A stretch of DNA of 64,000 bases. Origin: Micromonospora eburnea (GTDB lineage: Bacteria > Actinomycetota > Actinomycetes > Mycobacteriales > Micromonosporaceae). Below the pieces are notes generated by a model. That model did not search any database. It was not told where the DNA came from and saw nothing but the letters and a program-made list of their open reading frames with translations. The first letter of the stretch is position 1. Each line of letters begins with the position of its first letter. The translations under genes and the position numbers were made by a program. Positions 41,301-48,418 of the stretch are shown one piece after another. The stretch is from positions 3,658,001 through 3,722,000 of the forward strand of contig NZ_FMHY01000002.1 of NCBI RefSeq assembly GCF_900090225.1, given 5' to 3'.

Positions 41301-42245
41301 CGTGCCCCCGCTGATCCAGGATGCCATCCGCTCGTACGCCGCCAGCAGGCTGGTCTCGTCGCCCGGCGGGTCGGCCAACGCGGCCAGCACGTCGTCGTAC
41401 GTGTCGTAGGACTGCTGGGGCACCTCGACGATCTCCACGGCGGACCCGTCGCGGACGGACCCGTCGAGCAGCCGGGCGAACGCCCGTCGGGCCGAGTCGC
41501 GGTCCTCGCCGTACCAGGGCTGGCTGACGTCCCGCAGCGTCGGCGCGGCGAGCACCCGGATGCCGCCGGTGGCCTGCCGCTGGAGCTGGCCGGTCAGCTC
41601 GGCCGCCTGCTGCATCGCCTGCCGGCGGGGCGGCATGCAGACCACCGCGACGTCGCTGAGCACCGCGGTGTGGGTGATGCCCGACAGGGTGAGATCCACC
41701 GGGGTGTCGATCAGGACGTAGTCGTACGCCGCGTGCTGCAGCAGCTGCCGGATCCGCGCCGGGTCGCCCTCGGGCCGCGCCTCGGCGTCGACGCCGACCC
41801 CGACCATGTCGAACCCGAAGCTCGACCCCGGCACCGCGTACCGGTAGAGGGTGCCCTGCTCGGGTGCGGGCGGGGCGATCACCGCGGCGGACCGGTGCGA
41901 CGGACCGTCCGGATGCGGGCAGATCAGGGTGGCCAGCTCGCCGCCGAGCACCCCGGCCGCGGGAACGGCGTCCACCTGGAACGAGCGGAGGTAGTCGTAG
42001 ACCCGCGGCGTACGGGCGCACCAGTCGACGGCGAGGACCCGCTTGCCGTTCCCGGCGAGGATCCAGGCGACGTTGGCGACGGCACTGCTGCGCCCGGTGC
42101 CGTTGGTCGGTGAGACGAAGGAGACGATGGTGCAGGTGCCCGATGTCTCGTCGCTGCCGGGCCGGGCGGCCCGGCCGGGCGCGGGACGGTGGTGCGGCAC
42201 ACCGGCCAGCGTGGACGGGCCGCCCGCCGGGTCAGTCGTCGCCAT
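38334..42245 (-). CDS. fxsT: FxSxx-COOH system MinD-like/TIR-like/NB-ARC/TPR protein
   Basis: A 1303-residue multidomain protein. Residues 36-210 resemble a MinD/ParA-type P-loop NTPase (TIVSFVSPTNGTGRSSAVAN; later YDYVLIDTPVDLTL) with Arg replacing Lys of GKS. A TIR-like segment follows from about 343 (DDIVVLYDPVDRPWADWIGG). NB-ARC spans about 495-780 with Walker A GGAGVGKSE (520-528), WLLVYDNADD as Walker B, GHVLITSRDD and an LPLALRLATAWI GLPL-type motif. The last 400 residues are TPRs of the kinesin-light-chain type (GDDHPNTRMAVNNLA, GEDHPLTRSSLLSLA). This is the STAND/TPR protein of FxSxx-COOH loci. Its ATG lies within the 3' end of fxsA, showing translational coupling. Confidence 0.88.
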   Translation of the reverse strand: MATTDPAGGPSTLAGVPHHRPAPGRAARPGSDETSGTCTIVSFVSPTNGTGRSSAVANVAWILAGNGKRVLAVDWCARTPRVYDYLRSFQVDAVPAAGVLGGELATLICPHPDGPSHRSAAVIAPPAPEQGTLYRYAVPGSSFGFDMVGVGVDAEARPEGDPARIRQLLQHAAYDYVLIDTPVDLTLSGITHTAVLSDVAVVCMPPRRQAMQQAAELTGQLQRQATGGIRVLAAPTLRDVSQPWYGEDRDSARRAFARLLDGSVRDGSAVEIVEVPQQSYDTYDDVLAALADPPGDETSLLAAYERMASWISGGTVVAAAVVPERIRRRYRRGVLLERAESIDDIVVLYDPVDRPWADWIGGQLRRADVRVQRRAVRPGAPVVVEADTTVLAVLSPSVLRAVGTRLAAPPTGADADDVEVLGVLTTGRDPAQRVDPSRVVDLRTADGPRAQSLLLSRLGLIAPAQPGGDPRVASRYPGETDRRLRTNLPPRNESFVGRGEYLERLRDRLTDSSGPVTLTGGAGVGKSELAREFAHRFAYDYDLVWWIPAQDRETVQASLGELADEINAVDGAGAAESALVALSTPRGAVTRWLLVYDNADDGTVLSADLMPRSGAGHVLITSRDDGSSNLPAPLEVAAFTGDESVAMLRRVLGISTHDARSIAAALEHLPLALRLATAWIRQSARALERDGVPSLDAVSRCVAELLARLRLRPDVDQAERIPGSRTSTVARVLDITLSTLQHTEFGPLAIHLAELSAFLSPEGIGLPLLRSASMLTQLAAAAGVDPQELLLAAGEIDLVLTVGARFGLYDVDWGHGAALRMHRAIQVLLREGISEPQRRERHRQVLHGLAGYAPTDPEADDPRYADIFDELQRHLVPSGALETDDRQVRHWVVKQLRYLYLLNDSDAWQSALQLAEPACERWRAAGDPDQLTMRLFVQTANLHRALGHYQDALRLDEEVLSEQRRRHGLRHFRTLIAGRGRGGDLRGLGRFEDALVEDQATFAGFQEVVGDDHPNTRMAVNNLAISFLLTGDAREALRLARQERDRRMALFGPEDPRTWRASCQVGSFEREVGEYDQSLATLREALERVHELQAAGHLDELRVNRSLAVTERRLGLTIAAKKRSTETFRGYRDHLGEDHPLTRSSLLSLAVDYYRTGDAAIAVQHAIRCLRGYERQLEPGHPFSAACSVNLGVFQRGAGEYDQAVRDGERGLRALRTRLGDAHPWALTAATAQAGHLATRGEFDDAARLQEETHQTCVHYLGRRHPCSIDAAANLAAIRALRDGPSADGPSALTDTDIDVPQS

Positions 42246-42414
42246 CGAGGGCGCTCTCGAAGCCCGCGTACTGGTCACCGGGGGCGGCACTGCGGCGTTC
42301 CAACCGGCGCAGCGCCGCCACCAGAACCGCGCTCGGCAACGCGTCGAGCGCGGCGGGATCCAGATCGGTGAGGTCGATCAGATCGGAGCGCAACACGTCC
42401 TCCCCGGTGTCCAT
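42232..42414 (-). CDS. fxsA: FxSxx-COOH precursor peptide
   Basis: A 60-residue peptide. An acidic leader (SDLIDLTDLDPAALDALP), a helical LVAALRRLERR segment and the core YAGFESALDGDD match the FxSxx-COOH family, substrates of the radical SAM enzyme FxsB, which links the Phe ring to the Ser residue of the FxS motif to make a three-residue cyclophane. Here four residues (DGDD) follow FESAL, so the motif is not at the very C-terminus. ATG at 42414. It is divergent from fxsB and overlaps the fxsT-like gene by 14 bases. Confidence 0.85.
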   Translation of the reverse strand: MDTGEDVLRSDLIDLTDLDPAALDALPSAVLVAALRRLERRSAAPGDQYAGFESALDGDD

Positions 42415-42669
42415 CCCCCGATCACCGCCTGTCTGCGTCCCACACCACGGTCGCCCCTGCCACGAAGCCGGACATCGACCGGTGGCCAGATCCGCTGCGT
42501 GTGCCCATGATAACGGTGGGCCGCCTCCCCGGCGGCCTGCGACGATGGCGCGCCGGCCGGTCGGGACAGGACGGCGGGCGGCCGCGCATACCCGTGGCGG
42601 ACGCCCAGCCGAGCGGCGCACGTCAATGTATGCTGGACGTTTCCAACGGCGGCCGGACCGGCCACCGAC
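42415..42669. promoter_or_regulatory. Divergent fxsA/fxsB promoter region
   Basis: 255 bases without a gene. For fxsB, TATGCT (42629-42634) is a good -10 about 36 bases before the ATG. For fxsA, TATCAT on the minus strand (revcomp of ATGATA, 42507-42512) is a candidate -10. No clear -35 hexamer is seen for either. GGCCGCC/GGCGGCC forms a small hairpin near 42520-42538. Confidence 0.4.
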
Positions 42670-43887
42670 ATGACGGCGGAGCGGCTGATGCCCGGATCCG
42701 ATGACGGCCACCGGCCGGCCGGTGGCAGCGCGGCCCGCCTCGCGCCCGCCGTCGCGTTCCGACAGTTCGTGGTCAAGCTGCACGGCCGGTGCGACCTGGC
42801 CTGCGACCACTGTTACGTCTACACCATGGCCGACCAGCGCTGGCGGTCCCGGCCCCGGTCCATGCCGGTGCGGGTGCTCGACCAGACGGCGCACCGGATC
42901 GGCGAGCACGCCCGGACGCACCGGCTCGACCGGGTGGACGTCATCCTGCACGGCGGGGAACCGCTGCTGGCCGGGACCGCCCGGATCGAACAGGCCGTGA
43001 CGGAAATCCGACAGGCCGCCGCACCGGTGCCGGTGCGGATGACGGTGCAGACCAACGGCACCCGGCTGGACGGGCCGTTCCTGCGCCTGTTCGACCGGCT
43101 CGGGATCGGGGTGAGCGTCAGCCTGGACGGTGACCGGGACGCCCACGACCGGCACCGGCTCGGGCCCGACGGACGGGGCAGCCACGACCGGGTCACGGCC
43201 GGGCTGGGCCGGCTGACCACCGGCTATCCGCACCTGTTCAACGGTCTGTTGTGCACCGTCGACCTGCGCAACGATCCGCTCACCACCTACCGCAGCCTGC
43301 TGGCGCACCGGCCGCCCACCGTCGACTTCCTGCTGCCGCACGGCACCTGGAGCACTCCCCCGCCCGGCCGGCCACCCGACCCGGGGCGCACGCCGTACGC
43401 AGCGTGGCTGGTCGCGGTCTTCGACGAGTGGTACCACGCCCCGGGTCCGCCCGTCCGGATTCGCCTCTTCGACGAGATCATCCAGGTGTTGCTCGGCGGC
43501 ACGTCCCGGCTGGCCGGGGTGGGCACCAGCCCGGTCGCGGTGGCGGTGGTGCAGACCGACGGCGCCATCGAGTTGGACGACACGCTCGGCGCGGCACACG
43601 CCGACGCGGCGCGTACCGGGCTGCACGTGGCCCGGGACCCGTTCGACGCCGCGCTCGACCTGCCGGCGGTGCGGGCGCAGCAGGCCGGCCGGGACGGGCT
43701 CTGCGTGACCTGCCGCGCCTGTGACCTGGGCCGGGTGTGCGGCGGCGGGCTGCGCACCCACCGGTACCGCGCCGGCAACGGCTTCGACAATCCGTCGGTC
43801 TACTGCGCCGACCTGTACGCCCTCATCGACCACGTCCGGCACACCGTACGCAGGGACGTGGCGGGACTACGGGCGGCGTCGCGGTGA
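42670..43887 (+). CDS. fxsB: FxsB-family radical SAM/SPASM cyclophane-forming peptide maturase
   Basis: A 405-residue radical SAM enzyme. The [4Fe-4S]-SAM motif is CDLACDHC (Cys 41, 45, 48), followed by YVYTMADQRWRSRP, the GGE motif DVILHGGEPLLAG and MTVQTNGTRLDG. The SPASM-type C-terminus carries a cysteine cluster: CVTCRACDLGRVCGGGLRTH and NPSVYCADLY. The text matches the FxsB family, which installs a Phe-Ser cyclophane in FxsA. Its stop overlaps the start of the HExxH gene (GTGA). ATG at 42670 is used; ATG at 42688 with GCGGAGCGG upstream is an alternative. Confidence 0.92.
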   Translation: MTAERLMPGSDDGHRPAGGSAARLAPAVAFRQFVVKLHGRCDLACDHCYVYTMADQRWRSRPRSMPVRVLDQTAHRIGEHARTHRLDRVDVILHGGEPLLAGTARIEQAVTEIRQAAAPVPVRMTVQTNGTRLDGPFLRLFDRLGIGVSVSLDGDRDAHDRHRLGPDGRGSHDRVTAGLGRLTTGYPHLFNGLLCTVDLRNDPLTTYRSLLAHRPPTVDFLLPHGTWSTPPPGRPPDPGRTPYAAWLVAVFDEWYHAPGPPVRIRLFDEIIQVLLGGTSRLAGVGTSPVAVAVVQTDGAIELDDTLGAAHADAARTGLHVARDPFDAALDLPAVRAQQAGRDGLCVTCRACDLGRVCGGGLRTHRYRAGNGFDNPSVYCADLYALIDHVRHTVRRDVAGLRAASR

Positions 43888-45200
43888 ACCCACCCGTACA
43901 CCGGCTGCCGAGGTCGGTCCTCGACGAACTCGCCGCCGGCCGCGGCGGGCCGGACGCCGTCGCCCGGCTGGCCTCGGCGCAACGCAGCAAGACCCTGCTG
44001 CTGGTACGGGCGCTGGTGCTGCTGGTGCAGGAGGCGGGGCATCCGGACCGGGCAGCGGTCGAGGCGGCGTACCACGTGCTGGCGAGCCTGCGCCCCGACG
44101 ACCGGGCGGCGGCGCTCGGGCATCCGCCGGTCGCCGCGTGGGCGTTCGGCACCGCGTCGCTGCTGGCCCGGGGCGACCGGTCGGCGGCGTACCCCGGACT
44201 GCTGGCGGCCGTGGCGGTGGCCGCGGCCGTCCGGTCCGGCATCGACGCCGACCTCGACGTCCCGCTCGCCCCCGACCCGTGCGGCCGGCTGGACCTGCCC
44301 GGCCTGGGCACGGTGGCGGTTCCGGCGCACGCCACCCGAGCCCGGATCCGGTGCGCCGCCGGACGGGCGGAGGTGCACTGCGCCGGCGAGCGGATCGGGA
44401 TCGTCGCCGGCCCCTCGGCCGACCGCCGGTGGTTGCCCGTGCCCCGGTTGTGGCTCACGCACGACGGACTGCCGCTGTCCCTGCTGTTGGACACCGGCAC
44501 GTGGCGGCACGTCCCCGCCGGGGCGGGCCACCGGGCCGGCGGCGTCACCGACCCGCGGGGCTGGCGGCACCGCCTCGACGGGGCGTGGCGGATCCTGGTC
44601 GACGGGCACCGGCCGGTCGCCGAGGAGATCTCGCCGGCGCTGCGCGCGTTGCTGCCGGTCGCCCCTCCCCCGACCGGCACCCGCAGTGGCACCTTCCACC
44701 ACGCCTTCGGGTCGGTGGCCATGTCGCTGCCGCCGGACCCCCGATCCGCGGCCGTCACGCTCGCCCACGAGATCCAGCACCTCAAGCTGGCCGCGTTGAC
44801 GGACATGTTCGCGCTGGTGGAGCCCGGGCCACCCGAGTTCTTCTACGCGCCCTGGCGCCCGGATCCCCGCCCACTCGACGGCCTGCTGCACGGCGCGTAC
44901 GCCCACCTGGGCGTGGCGGGATTCTGGCGCCGGCAACGCGGGGCGGCCGGTGACCGCGCGCAGCGGCACCGCGCCGAGGTCGAGTCCGCCCGGTGGACCA
45001 GGGCGGCCGATGACACCGTACGGGTGCTGCGTGCGCAGCGGCGGCTGACCCCGGTGGGCCGGCGGCTGGTCGACGGCATGGCCGACGTCCTCGACGACTG
45101 GGCCCGCGAGCCGGTCCCGCCGGAGGCGGCGGCCGAGGCCCGCCGGCTGCTGGACGCGCACCGGACCCGCTGGGCGCGGGCACCGGCACGCACCGGGTGA
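43884..45200 (+). CDS. HExxH peptide beta-hydroxylase-like protein
   Basis: A 438-residue protein with LAHEIQHLKLAALTD (HExxH at residues 295-299), the signature of the HEXXH-domain proteins encoded beside radical SAM peptide maturases. Recent work assigns related aKG-HExxH proteins as iron/alpha-ketoglutarate-dependent peptide beta-hydroxylases rather than proteases. The N-terminal 280 residues are helical, then beta-rich; a YAHLGVAGFWRRQRG helix and a VESARWTRAADDTVRVL block (split at RWTRAAD) follow the motif. GTG start overlaps the fxsB stop, so it probably modifies the same peptide, FxsA. The exact reaction is inferred. Confidence 0.82.
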   Translation: MNPPVHRLPRSVLDELAAGRGGPDAVARLASAQRSKTLLLVRALVLLVQEAGHPDRAAVEAAYHVLASLRPDDRAAALGHPPVAAWAFGTASLLARGDRSAAYPGLLAAVAVAAAVRSGIDADLDVPLAPDPCGRLDLPGLGTVAVPAHATRARIRCAAGRAEVHCAGERIGIVAGPSADRRWLPVPRLWLTHDGLPLSLLLDTGTWRHVPAGAGHRAGGVTDPRGWRHRLDGAWRILVDGHRPVAEEISPALRALLPVAPPPTGTRSGTFHHAFGSVAMSLPPDPRSAAVTLAHEIQHLKLAALTDMFALVEPGPPEFFYAPWRPDPRPLDGLLHGAYAHLGVAGFWRRQRGAAGDRAQRHRAEVESARWTRAADDTVRVLRAQRRLTPVGRRLVDGMADVLDDWAREPVPPEAAAEARRLLDAHRTRWARAPARTG

Positions 45201-45223
45201 CCACACGCTTGCCTGATCTCCCT

Positions 45224-45229
45224 TACCCT
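45224..45229 (+). promoter_or_regulatory. Leaderless-type -10 element
   Basis: TACCCT lies six bases before ATG 45236, the same hexamer and nearly the same spacing as upstream of the gene at 13452. It suggests an additional promoter for the deoxyribosyltransferase-like gene. Confidence 0.5.
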
Positions 45230-45235
45230 GGGTCC

Positions 45236-46021
45236 ATGGGGGAGGGTAACGACCAGGCCACCCGTCGTGAGTGTTTCGTCATCGCACCGATCGGCCCCGA
45301 GGGCTCGGAGATCCGCAAACGCAGCGACCAGATCCTCAAGCACGTCATCCGGCCGGTGGTGGAGGAGCGGGGTTTCGTCGCCGTGCGTGGCGACGAGATC
45401 GAACGCGCGGGCCTGATCACCTCGCAGGTGCTGGACCGCATCATCCAGAACGACCTGGTCATCGCCGACCTGACCGACCAGAACGCCAACGTGTTCTACG
45501 AGTTGGCGGTCCGGCACGCGCTACGCAAGCCCTTCGTGCAGTTGATGGCGAAGGACCAGCAGCTCCCCTTCGACGTGCAGGGAATGCGGACGATCCTGGT
45601 CGACCACACCGACCTCGACAGCGTGCACGCCGCCAAGGAGCAGCTCGGCCGGGCGATCGACGCGATCGGCCGGGACGCCGACATCGTCACCCCGATGTCG
45701 GTCGCCCTCACCCTGCAGGAGCTACGTGGATCGTCCAGTCCGCACGAAGCCGGCCTGTCGCAGATCATCGAGACGCTGCCGCAGATGATGGACATCCTCC
45801 AGGACGTGCAGCGCCACCTGGGGACCACCGTGCCCGCCGCCGGCTCGGACGACGACGACCACCGGAAGCTGCGGACGCTGGTGGAGTCGCTGGCCGCCCG
45901 GGGCGGCGTGACGGAGGACGAGCTGACCGGCTTGCTCGGCGGGTCCAGCAGCAAGTTCCAACGCTGGGTGGAGCACCTCATCCAACGGGTGGGGCGGTCC
46001 GACAAGCACCGGGCCGCCTGA
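45236..46021 (+). CDS. Nucleoside deoxyribosyltransferase-like (TIR/SLOG-like fold) protein
   Basis: A 261-residue cytoplasmic protein. The first 150 residues form a Rossmann-like domain: RRECFVIAPIGPEGSEIRKRS, VVEERGFVAVRGDEI, a DLVIADLTDQNANVFYELAVRHA block (split at ADLTDQNANVFYELA) and KPFVQLMAKDQQLPFD. ADLT-xxNxNVFYELxxxH is typical of nucleoside 2-deoxyribosyltransferase-like proteins that accompany conflict-system genes. The C-terminal 110 residues are helical with acidic linker. GTG at 45197, overlapping the HExxH stop, would add 13 residues; I prefer ATG 45236 because of the TACCCT element. Catalysis on nucleotides or NAD is possible but unproven. Confidence 0.72.
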   Translation: MGEGNDQATRRECFVIAPIGPEGSEIRKRSDQILKHVIRPVVEERGFVAVRGDEIERAGLITSQVLDRIIQNDLVIADLTDQNANVFYELAVRHALRKPFVQLMAKDQQLPFDVQGMRTILVDHTDLDSVHAAKEQLGRAIDAIGRDADIVTPMSVALTLQELRGSSSPHEAGLSQIIETLPQMMDILQDVQRHLGTTVPAAGSDDDDHRKLRTLVESLAARGGVTEDELTGLLGGSSSKFQRWVEHLIQRVGRSDKHRAA

Positions 46022-46193
46022 CGGTTCGTCCGGATCCGCCCGGTCGCGCCCGGCGGAGTCCGTCGGCCCTCGATGGATCCGCCCCTGGGGCCACCCTGCC
46101 TGATTTGGCCCATATGTTGGCAGGGCGAGCAGTTCACCGTGGAAAGTCAGGAAAGCTCCCCGCACTCAGCATCGACTGAATCTCAAGCAGGGG
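46022..46193. other. Intergenic stretch with hairpin
   Basis: CCCTGCC and GGCAGGG, at about 46095-46128, form a seven-base stem enclosing TGATTTGGCCCATATGTT; it may end the upstream transcript or bind a regulator. No gene is seen here. Confidence 0.4.
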
Positions 46194-46223
46194 GTGACAC
46201 ATTGCCGTTCTTCGTTGGATAAT
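46194..46223 (+). promoter_or_regulatory. Promoter of the tryptophan-dioxygenase-like operon
   Basis: GTGACA (46194-46199), an 18-base spacer and GATAAT (46218-46223). The predicted start lies about 60 bases before the first gene of the four-gene operon. Confidence 0.55.
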
Positions 46224-46292
46224 TCCGCAGTCATGCGCCGCGCGGCACCGCACTTTCGTGCTGCCCCGACGCTTATCGAAGGAGTCGATTCC

Positions 46293-47009
46293 GTGAAGCG
46301 GGACCACTCACCCGTGCTGCCGGGAAACGGCACCACCGACTACGCGCGCTACATGCGCACAGAAATGCTGCTCGACCTGCAACGACGCCCGGAAGAGATG
46401 ACCCACCGCGACGAACTGCTCTTTCAGGTGGTGCACCAGTCCGCCGAACTGTGGCTGAAGCTGGCGCAGGCCGAGCTGGGCGAGGCGGTGGCCCGGGTCG
46501 ACGCCGGGGACCCGGCGACGGCCGAGGCACTGCTGACCCGGGCGACCCTCGCGGTGCGGCTGATCACCGACCAACTCGAGATGTTCCGGCATCTGTCGCC
46601 GGTCGCCTTCCAGGAGATGCAGCCGGCGCTGGGCAACGGATCCGGTGCCGAATCGCCTGGCTGGCGGCAGGTCCAGGCCGCGAGCCGGCAGCTCGGGCGG
46701 GCCTTCGGCGACCACCTCGCCACCCGGGGGACGACCCTGGCGGGGTTGCGGCGGAGCACCCCGAGCGACCCGGTCCACCGGCTGGCCGAGGCGATGCTCG
46801 ACTGGGACGAGCAGGTGTCGCTGTGGCGGGCCCGGCACTACCAGGTCGCCCTGCGGATCGGGGGCCACGCCCCCGCCGGCACCCCCGGCAGCCCGGCGAA
46901 CATGCTCGCCAAGCTCACCACGCATCGGTTCTTCCCCGAACTGTGGCGGGCCCGGGTGAACCCCACCGAAGAGTCGGACAGTGACAATTGTCACCCCTCC
47001 CGACCCTGA
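46293..47009 (+). CDS. Tryptophan 2,3-dioxygenase family protein (short form)
   Basis: A 238-residue all-helical protein of the TDO haem family. Recognisable blocks are TTDYARYMRTEMLLDLQRRP, ELLFQVVHQSAELWLKLAQAEL (split at HQSAELW), LITDQLEMFRHLSPVAFQEM and the haem-ligand block LWRARHYQVALRIGG (His about 182), ending FFPELWRARV. The catalytic-site His-Asp-Glu of TDO reads Arg-Asp-Glu here (residues 39-41). The enzyme would open the indole ring of tryptophan or a derivative to an N-formylkynurenine-type product. GTG at 46293 has AAGGAG eight bases upstream. It heads a four-gene operon with a second TDO relative. Confidence 0.82.
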   Translation: MKRDHSPVLPGNGTTDYARYMRTEMLLDLQRRPEEMTHRDELLFQVVHQSAELWLKLAQAELGEAVARVDAGDPATAEALLTRATLAVRLITDQLEMFRHLSPVAFQEMQPALGNGSGAESPGWRQVQAASRQLGRAFGDHLATRGTTLAGLRRSTPSDPVHRLAEAMLDWDEQVSLWRARHYQVALRIGGHAPAGTPGSPANMLAKLTTHRFFPELWRARVNPTEESDSDNCHPSRP

Positions 47010-47080
47010 CCCTCGGTCACACCCGGAATTGGCCCAGACCTCCATCGCAATTCACCGGAAGGAAATGTCGAGGTGCGTTC

Positions 47081-48418
47081 GTGCGCGAGCTGACGAGTTG
47101 GCTGTCCGGCACGGCAGACCCCGATCGTTTCCCGTACACTGCCGTGCTGAAAAGGTTCCACCGGGTCGGTAAACACTTTGTCGAAAAGGAACTGCTCGCC
47201 CTGCTCGACGAGATCCGGGCGCGGCTGACCCCACCCGGGGCCGGCCCTCCGGCGACCGGCGCCCGGCTCCTGGCCGACTTCCTCGACGTCGCGCTCGACA
47301 AGTGGGACGGCCGCTACGACTACCGGACCTACCTGGCGCTCCACCTGCTCGGGCTGCCGGCCGGGCAGGACGACATCCCGCCCGGCCAGCACTCCCCGCC
47401 CGCTGCCCAGGACTCCCGCCTGCCCGGGGAGGGCGACCCGGCCGGGTGGGCCGTTGACCCGGCCGGCGCGCGATCGGGACGCGACCGCCTCCTCGTCGGC
47501 CTGGTCGCCGACGCGCTCGCGTTCGAGCTGGCCGCCGACGCCACCGACCTGCTGCCCGAGCAGCGCCCGACGCCGGACCTGGTGGTCAAACGGTGCCGGC
47601 TCGGGGTTCGGGCGGTCTCCCCCGCGCTGGCCCGCCTCGGGCTGGCCGAGCCGCCCGCCGACCGGGAGCCGTTGGCCGCAGCCGCCGCGCTGCACGCCCG
47701 CGCCACCGCCGACCGCGACCGCACGCCGGAACTCACCCTGCGCCTGAGCATGCTGCCGGTCTACGTGTCGCACGACGAATACCTGTTCATCCGGGTGCTC
47801 CAGGCGTACGAATGTCTCTTCGCGGGCCTGGTCGGCGAGTTGCGCGCCACGATCGCCGCCCTGTCGGCGGGCCAGGCGCTGTCGGCGGCCGACCGGCTGG
47901 CGTACGCCCGGGACCTGCTCACCGCTGCGAGCCCGCTCTTCTCGCTGCTGGCCACCATGCAGCCGGAGGCGTTCCGGGCCTTCCGGCAGTACACCGAGGG
48001 GGCCAGCGCCATCCAGTCCCGTTCCTACAAACTCATGGAGTCGCTGTGCCGTACGCCGGAGGTGGTCCGGCTGGACTCGGCCGCGTACCGGTCGGTGCCG
48101 GAGGTCCGCGACCGGGTACGGGCCGGGCAGCCCTCCGTGGACGACGCCTACCGGGCGGCGGTGCGCGACGGCCGGCTCGACGCTCCGGAGCGTGACCTGG
48201 TGCAGCGGCGGATGCGGGCGTTCGCCGACGCCGTGCTCCAGTGGCGGCGTACGCACCACCGGCTGGCGACCCGGATGCTCGGCCCCCGCCCCGGCACCGG
48301 CTACACCGAGGGCACCCCCTACCTGGCCGCGACCAGGTCCATCCCGGTCTTCACCGCCGTACCCGATGGTCCCCGCCCGTCCCCGACGACCGACCAGACT
48401 GGAGGCTCCCCCGAGTGA
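47081..48418 (+). CDS. Second TDO-superfamily protein with N-terminal extension
   Basis: A 445-residue protein. The last 220 residues follow the TDO pattern: VSHDEYLFIRVLQAYECLFAG (His 231, with the HDE triad intact), TMQPEAFRAFRQYTEGASAIQS (split at FRQYTEG), YKLMESLC, and WRRTHHRLATRMLGPRPGTG with His 392 in the haem-ligand position. The first 220 residues are helical, without a family I recognise (FPYTAVLKRFHRVGKHFVEK, LLADFLDVALDKWDGRYDY). It may partner the shorter TDO-like protein or act alone on another indole. GTG 47081 is chosen for a GAGG seven bases upstream; an ATG at 46988 overlaps the previous gene. Confidence 0.75.
   Translation: MRELTSWLSGTADPDRFPYTAVLKRFHRVGKHFVEKELLALLDEIRARLTPPGAGPPATGARLLADFLDVALDKWDGRYDYRTYLALHLLGLPAGQDDIPPGQHSPPAAQDSRLPGEGDPAGWAVDPAGARSGRDRLLVGLVADALAFELAADATDLLPEQRPTPDLVVKRCRLGVRAVSPALARLGLAEPPADREPLAAAAALHARATADRDRTPELTLRLSMLPVYVSHDEYLFIRVLQAYECLFAGLVGELRATIAALSAGQALSAADRLAYARDLLTAASPLFSLLATMQPEAFRAFRQYTEGASAIQSRSYKLMESLCRTPEVVRLDSAAYRSVPEVRDRVRAGQPSVDDAYRAAVRDGRLDAPERDLVQRRMRAFADAVLQWRRTHHRLATRMLGPRPGTGYTEGTPYLAATRSIPVFTAVPDGPRPSPTTDQTGGSPE

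Noticed and set aside
42520..42538. Terminator between fxsA and fxsB
   Set aside because: The small GGCCGCC/GGCGGCC stem lies between two divergent starts, where a terminator has no obvious job; it is probably compositional.
43884..45200. Zinc metalloprotease of the HExxH type
   Set aside because: The motif is right, but the family context beside a radical SAM maturase points to the HEXXH-domain peptide-modifying group; no signal peptide or known protease domain is present.
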